Part shown: positions 62,939 through 64,000 of the stretch, piece after piece
Layout of the letters: each line of letters starts with the position of its first letter
Position numbering within the stretch: the first letter of the stretch is position 1
Assembly (NCBI GenBank): GCA_022824465.1
Contig: JAJDZV010000005.1
Span: forward strand, 1-64,000
From: Anaerolineae bacterium
GTDB taxonomy: Bacteria > Chloroflexota > Anaerolineae > Aggregatilineales > Phototrophicaceae
DNA: 64,000 nt
Reading direction: 5' to 3'
Translations under genes and position numbers: made by a program
Notes under the pieces: model-generated
The model's input: the letters and a program-made list of their open reading frames with translations, nothing else
What the model was told of the DNA's origin: nothing
The model's database searches: none

Positions 62939-64000
62939 AGGACCCCCACAGATTGCAGGGCTCGGCGAATGTCAGCGGCATCGGCGGCTACGCGCAATTC
63001 TCCGCCGACAGCCTTGCGCGCGTTGGCGATATCTTTCAAGCCATTGCCGGTGCTCACCAAGCATACGCTCTCTTCCGAGTCTATCAGACCGGCTTTGACA
63101 GCGCTCTCCAAACCGGCGCAGGCGGCGGCCGAGGCGGGCTCGGCGAAGACTCCGCTCGCCTGTGCCAGCGTCGGTATCGCCTCCAGGATGCGCTCATCCG
63201 ATACCGTGACAAAAGCGCCGCCGGTCTGGCGCACGGCGCGCAGAGCCTTGGCGCGATCGCGCGGCAATTCGGAGGCGATGCTGTCGGCGACGGTGGTCGC
63301 TTTCGCACGCTGGATGGATTCGGGAGCGGCGCCGGCGGCGAAAGCCTTCGCGAGCGCGGCGCTGCCTTCGGCTTGCACACCGATCAAGCGTGGCGCGCGG
63401 TCTATCCAGCCCAATTGAAGAAGGTCGCTGAAGCCCTTGTGAATGCCGCTGATGATGCTGCCATCGCCAACGCTAACTACCACGACATCGGGCGCCTGCC
63501 AGTTCAACTGCTCGGCGATTTCAAAGGCGACGGTTTTCTTGCCTTCGGTGGTGAAGGGATTCACGCCAGTGTTGCGCATATACCAGCCCTGTTCGCGGCA
63601 GAATTCAAGGCACAATTCAAAGGCGTCGTCGTAGGCGCCGTCGACAAGCAGCACGGTAGCGCCGTACACGAGCAATTGCGCGATTTTCGCTTCGGGGGCG
63701 CTCGCTGGCACGAAGATGACGATGCCAATTTCCGGCAAAGACGCGCCCAAGCCAGCCAGGGCGGCCGCGGCGTTGCCAGTGCTGGCAGTGCTGACGACGC
63801 CCAGCTCCGATTCCAGCGCGCGCGCCAGAACCAGGGCGCTGGCGCGATCCTTCAAGGAGCCGGTCGGGTTGGCGCCATCGTCTTTCAGCCAAAGCCGAGA
63901 AAGCCCGAGGGCATCTGCCAGCCGAGGCGAATCGTAGAGCGGCGTCCAGCCGACGGCGAGCGGCGGCACACGACTGCATTCATCGATGGGCAACAAGGTC
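62935..64000 (-). CDS. thrC: Threonine synthase, N-terminus beyond window edge
   Basis: Threonine synthase makes threonine from phosphohomoserine with PLP. The visible 355 residues include the phosphate-binding opening LPIDECSRVPPLAVGWTPLYDSPRLA and the PLP site G-A-N-P-T-G-S-L-K-D-R-A, with S-T-G-N-A-A-A-A-L in the substrate loop and V-G-D-G-S near the C-terminal part. The frame is open to the very end of the window, so the true start, with the usual N-terminal zinc-ribbon segment, lies outside. It leads the array into the glycosyltransferase with a 4-base overlap. Related PLP-dependent ligases or dehydratases remain possible. Confidence 0.85.
   Translation of the reverse strand, partial: TLLPIDECSRVPPLAVGWTPLYDSPRLADALGLSRLWLKDDGANPTGSLKDRASALVLARALESELGVVSTASTGNAAAALAGLGASLPEIGIVIFVPASAPEAKIAQLLVYGATVLLVDGAYDDAFELCLEFCREQGWYMRNTGVNPFTTEGKKTVAFEIAEQLNWQAPDVVVVSVGDGSIISGIHKGFSDLLQLGWIDRAPRLIGVQAEGSAALAKAFAAGAAPESIQRAKATTVADSIASELPRDRAKALRAVRQTGGAFVTVSDERILEAIPTLAQASGVFAEPASAAACAGLESAVKAGLIDSEESVCLVSTGNGLKDIANARKAVGGELRVAADAADIRRALQSVGVL

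Overview
The window looks like a chromosomal segment of a Chloroflexota bacterium. GC content is around 60 % by eye, and many start codons are TTG or GTG behind good Shine-Dalgarno sites. The evidence for Chloroflexota is a complete-looking F420 biosynthesis operon, secreted proteins with Pro/Thr linkers and PPC or LysM domains, a lipoprotein with a PCW-x-G-I-x-P-G motif, an F420-dependent luciferase-like oxidoreductase and CO/xanthine-dehydrogenase-type genes. The phylum is an inference, and I cannot place the class.

Layout. 1-9.4 kb: an alpha/beta hydrolase cut by the window edge, moeA, a VKOR protein, an S1-domain protein, a lipoprotein, a large PPC-domain exported protein, a five-LysM L,D-transpeptidase, an HD protein and a DUF4287/DUF5655-like protein. 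9.4-12.6 kb: a sugar-type ABC importer (binding protein and two permeases, no ATPase). 12.8-15.8 kb: a visibly AT-richer four-gene island that reads as a type IV CBASS anti-phage system (QueC-like Cap9, TGT-like Cap10, CD-NTase, 2TM SLATT-type effector). 16-19 kb: a fumarase/aspartase and two tandem superoxide dismutases, one with a Tat signal. 19-25.7 kb: two EamA transporters, a two-lobed binding protein, nadD, obg and a metallo-beta-lactamase-fold protein. 25.7-31.5 kb: clpX, clpP, tig, a tRNA-Leu, rex and mreB. 31.6-36 kb: an F1-only ATP synthase cluster (atpA-G-D-C). 36.2-45.5 kb: proC, a GNAT protein, an SDR protein, fabF, fabH, a membrane protein, a purine nucleoside phosphorylase and a tandem-RCK potassium channel. 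45.5-64 kb: an almost unbroken minus-strand array of thrC, a glycosyltransferase, a PLP enzyme, ssnA, npdG, cofE, a nitroreductase, cofD, cofC, an LLM oxidoreductase, a phosphoesterase, a molybdenum hydroxylase (FAD/2Fe-2S fusion and Mo subunit) with an uncharacterised gene inside it, and yqeC.

How the parts fit. The 45-64 kb array joins F420 synthesis and reduction with a molybdenum hydroxylase and the accessory genes yqeC and ssnA, which elsewhere mark selenium-dependent molybdenum hydroxylases. moeA and a purine nucleoside phosphorylase elsewhere in the window fit the same Mo-cofactor and purine theme. The redox sensor Rex appears to have an operator in front of its own gene. A second, very similar operator overlaps the -35 box of a good promoter upstream of atpA, which suggests that NADH/NAD+ status controls ATP synthase.

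The most exciting element is the type IV CBASS island. It couples deazaguanine-handling enzymes to a cyclic-nucleotide immune synthase whose well-supported start gives it a glycine-rich N-terminus.
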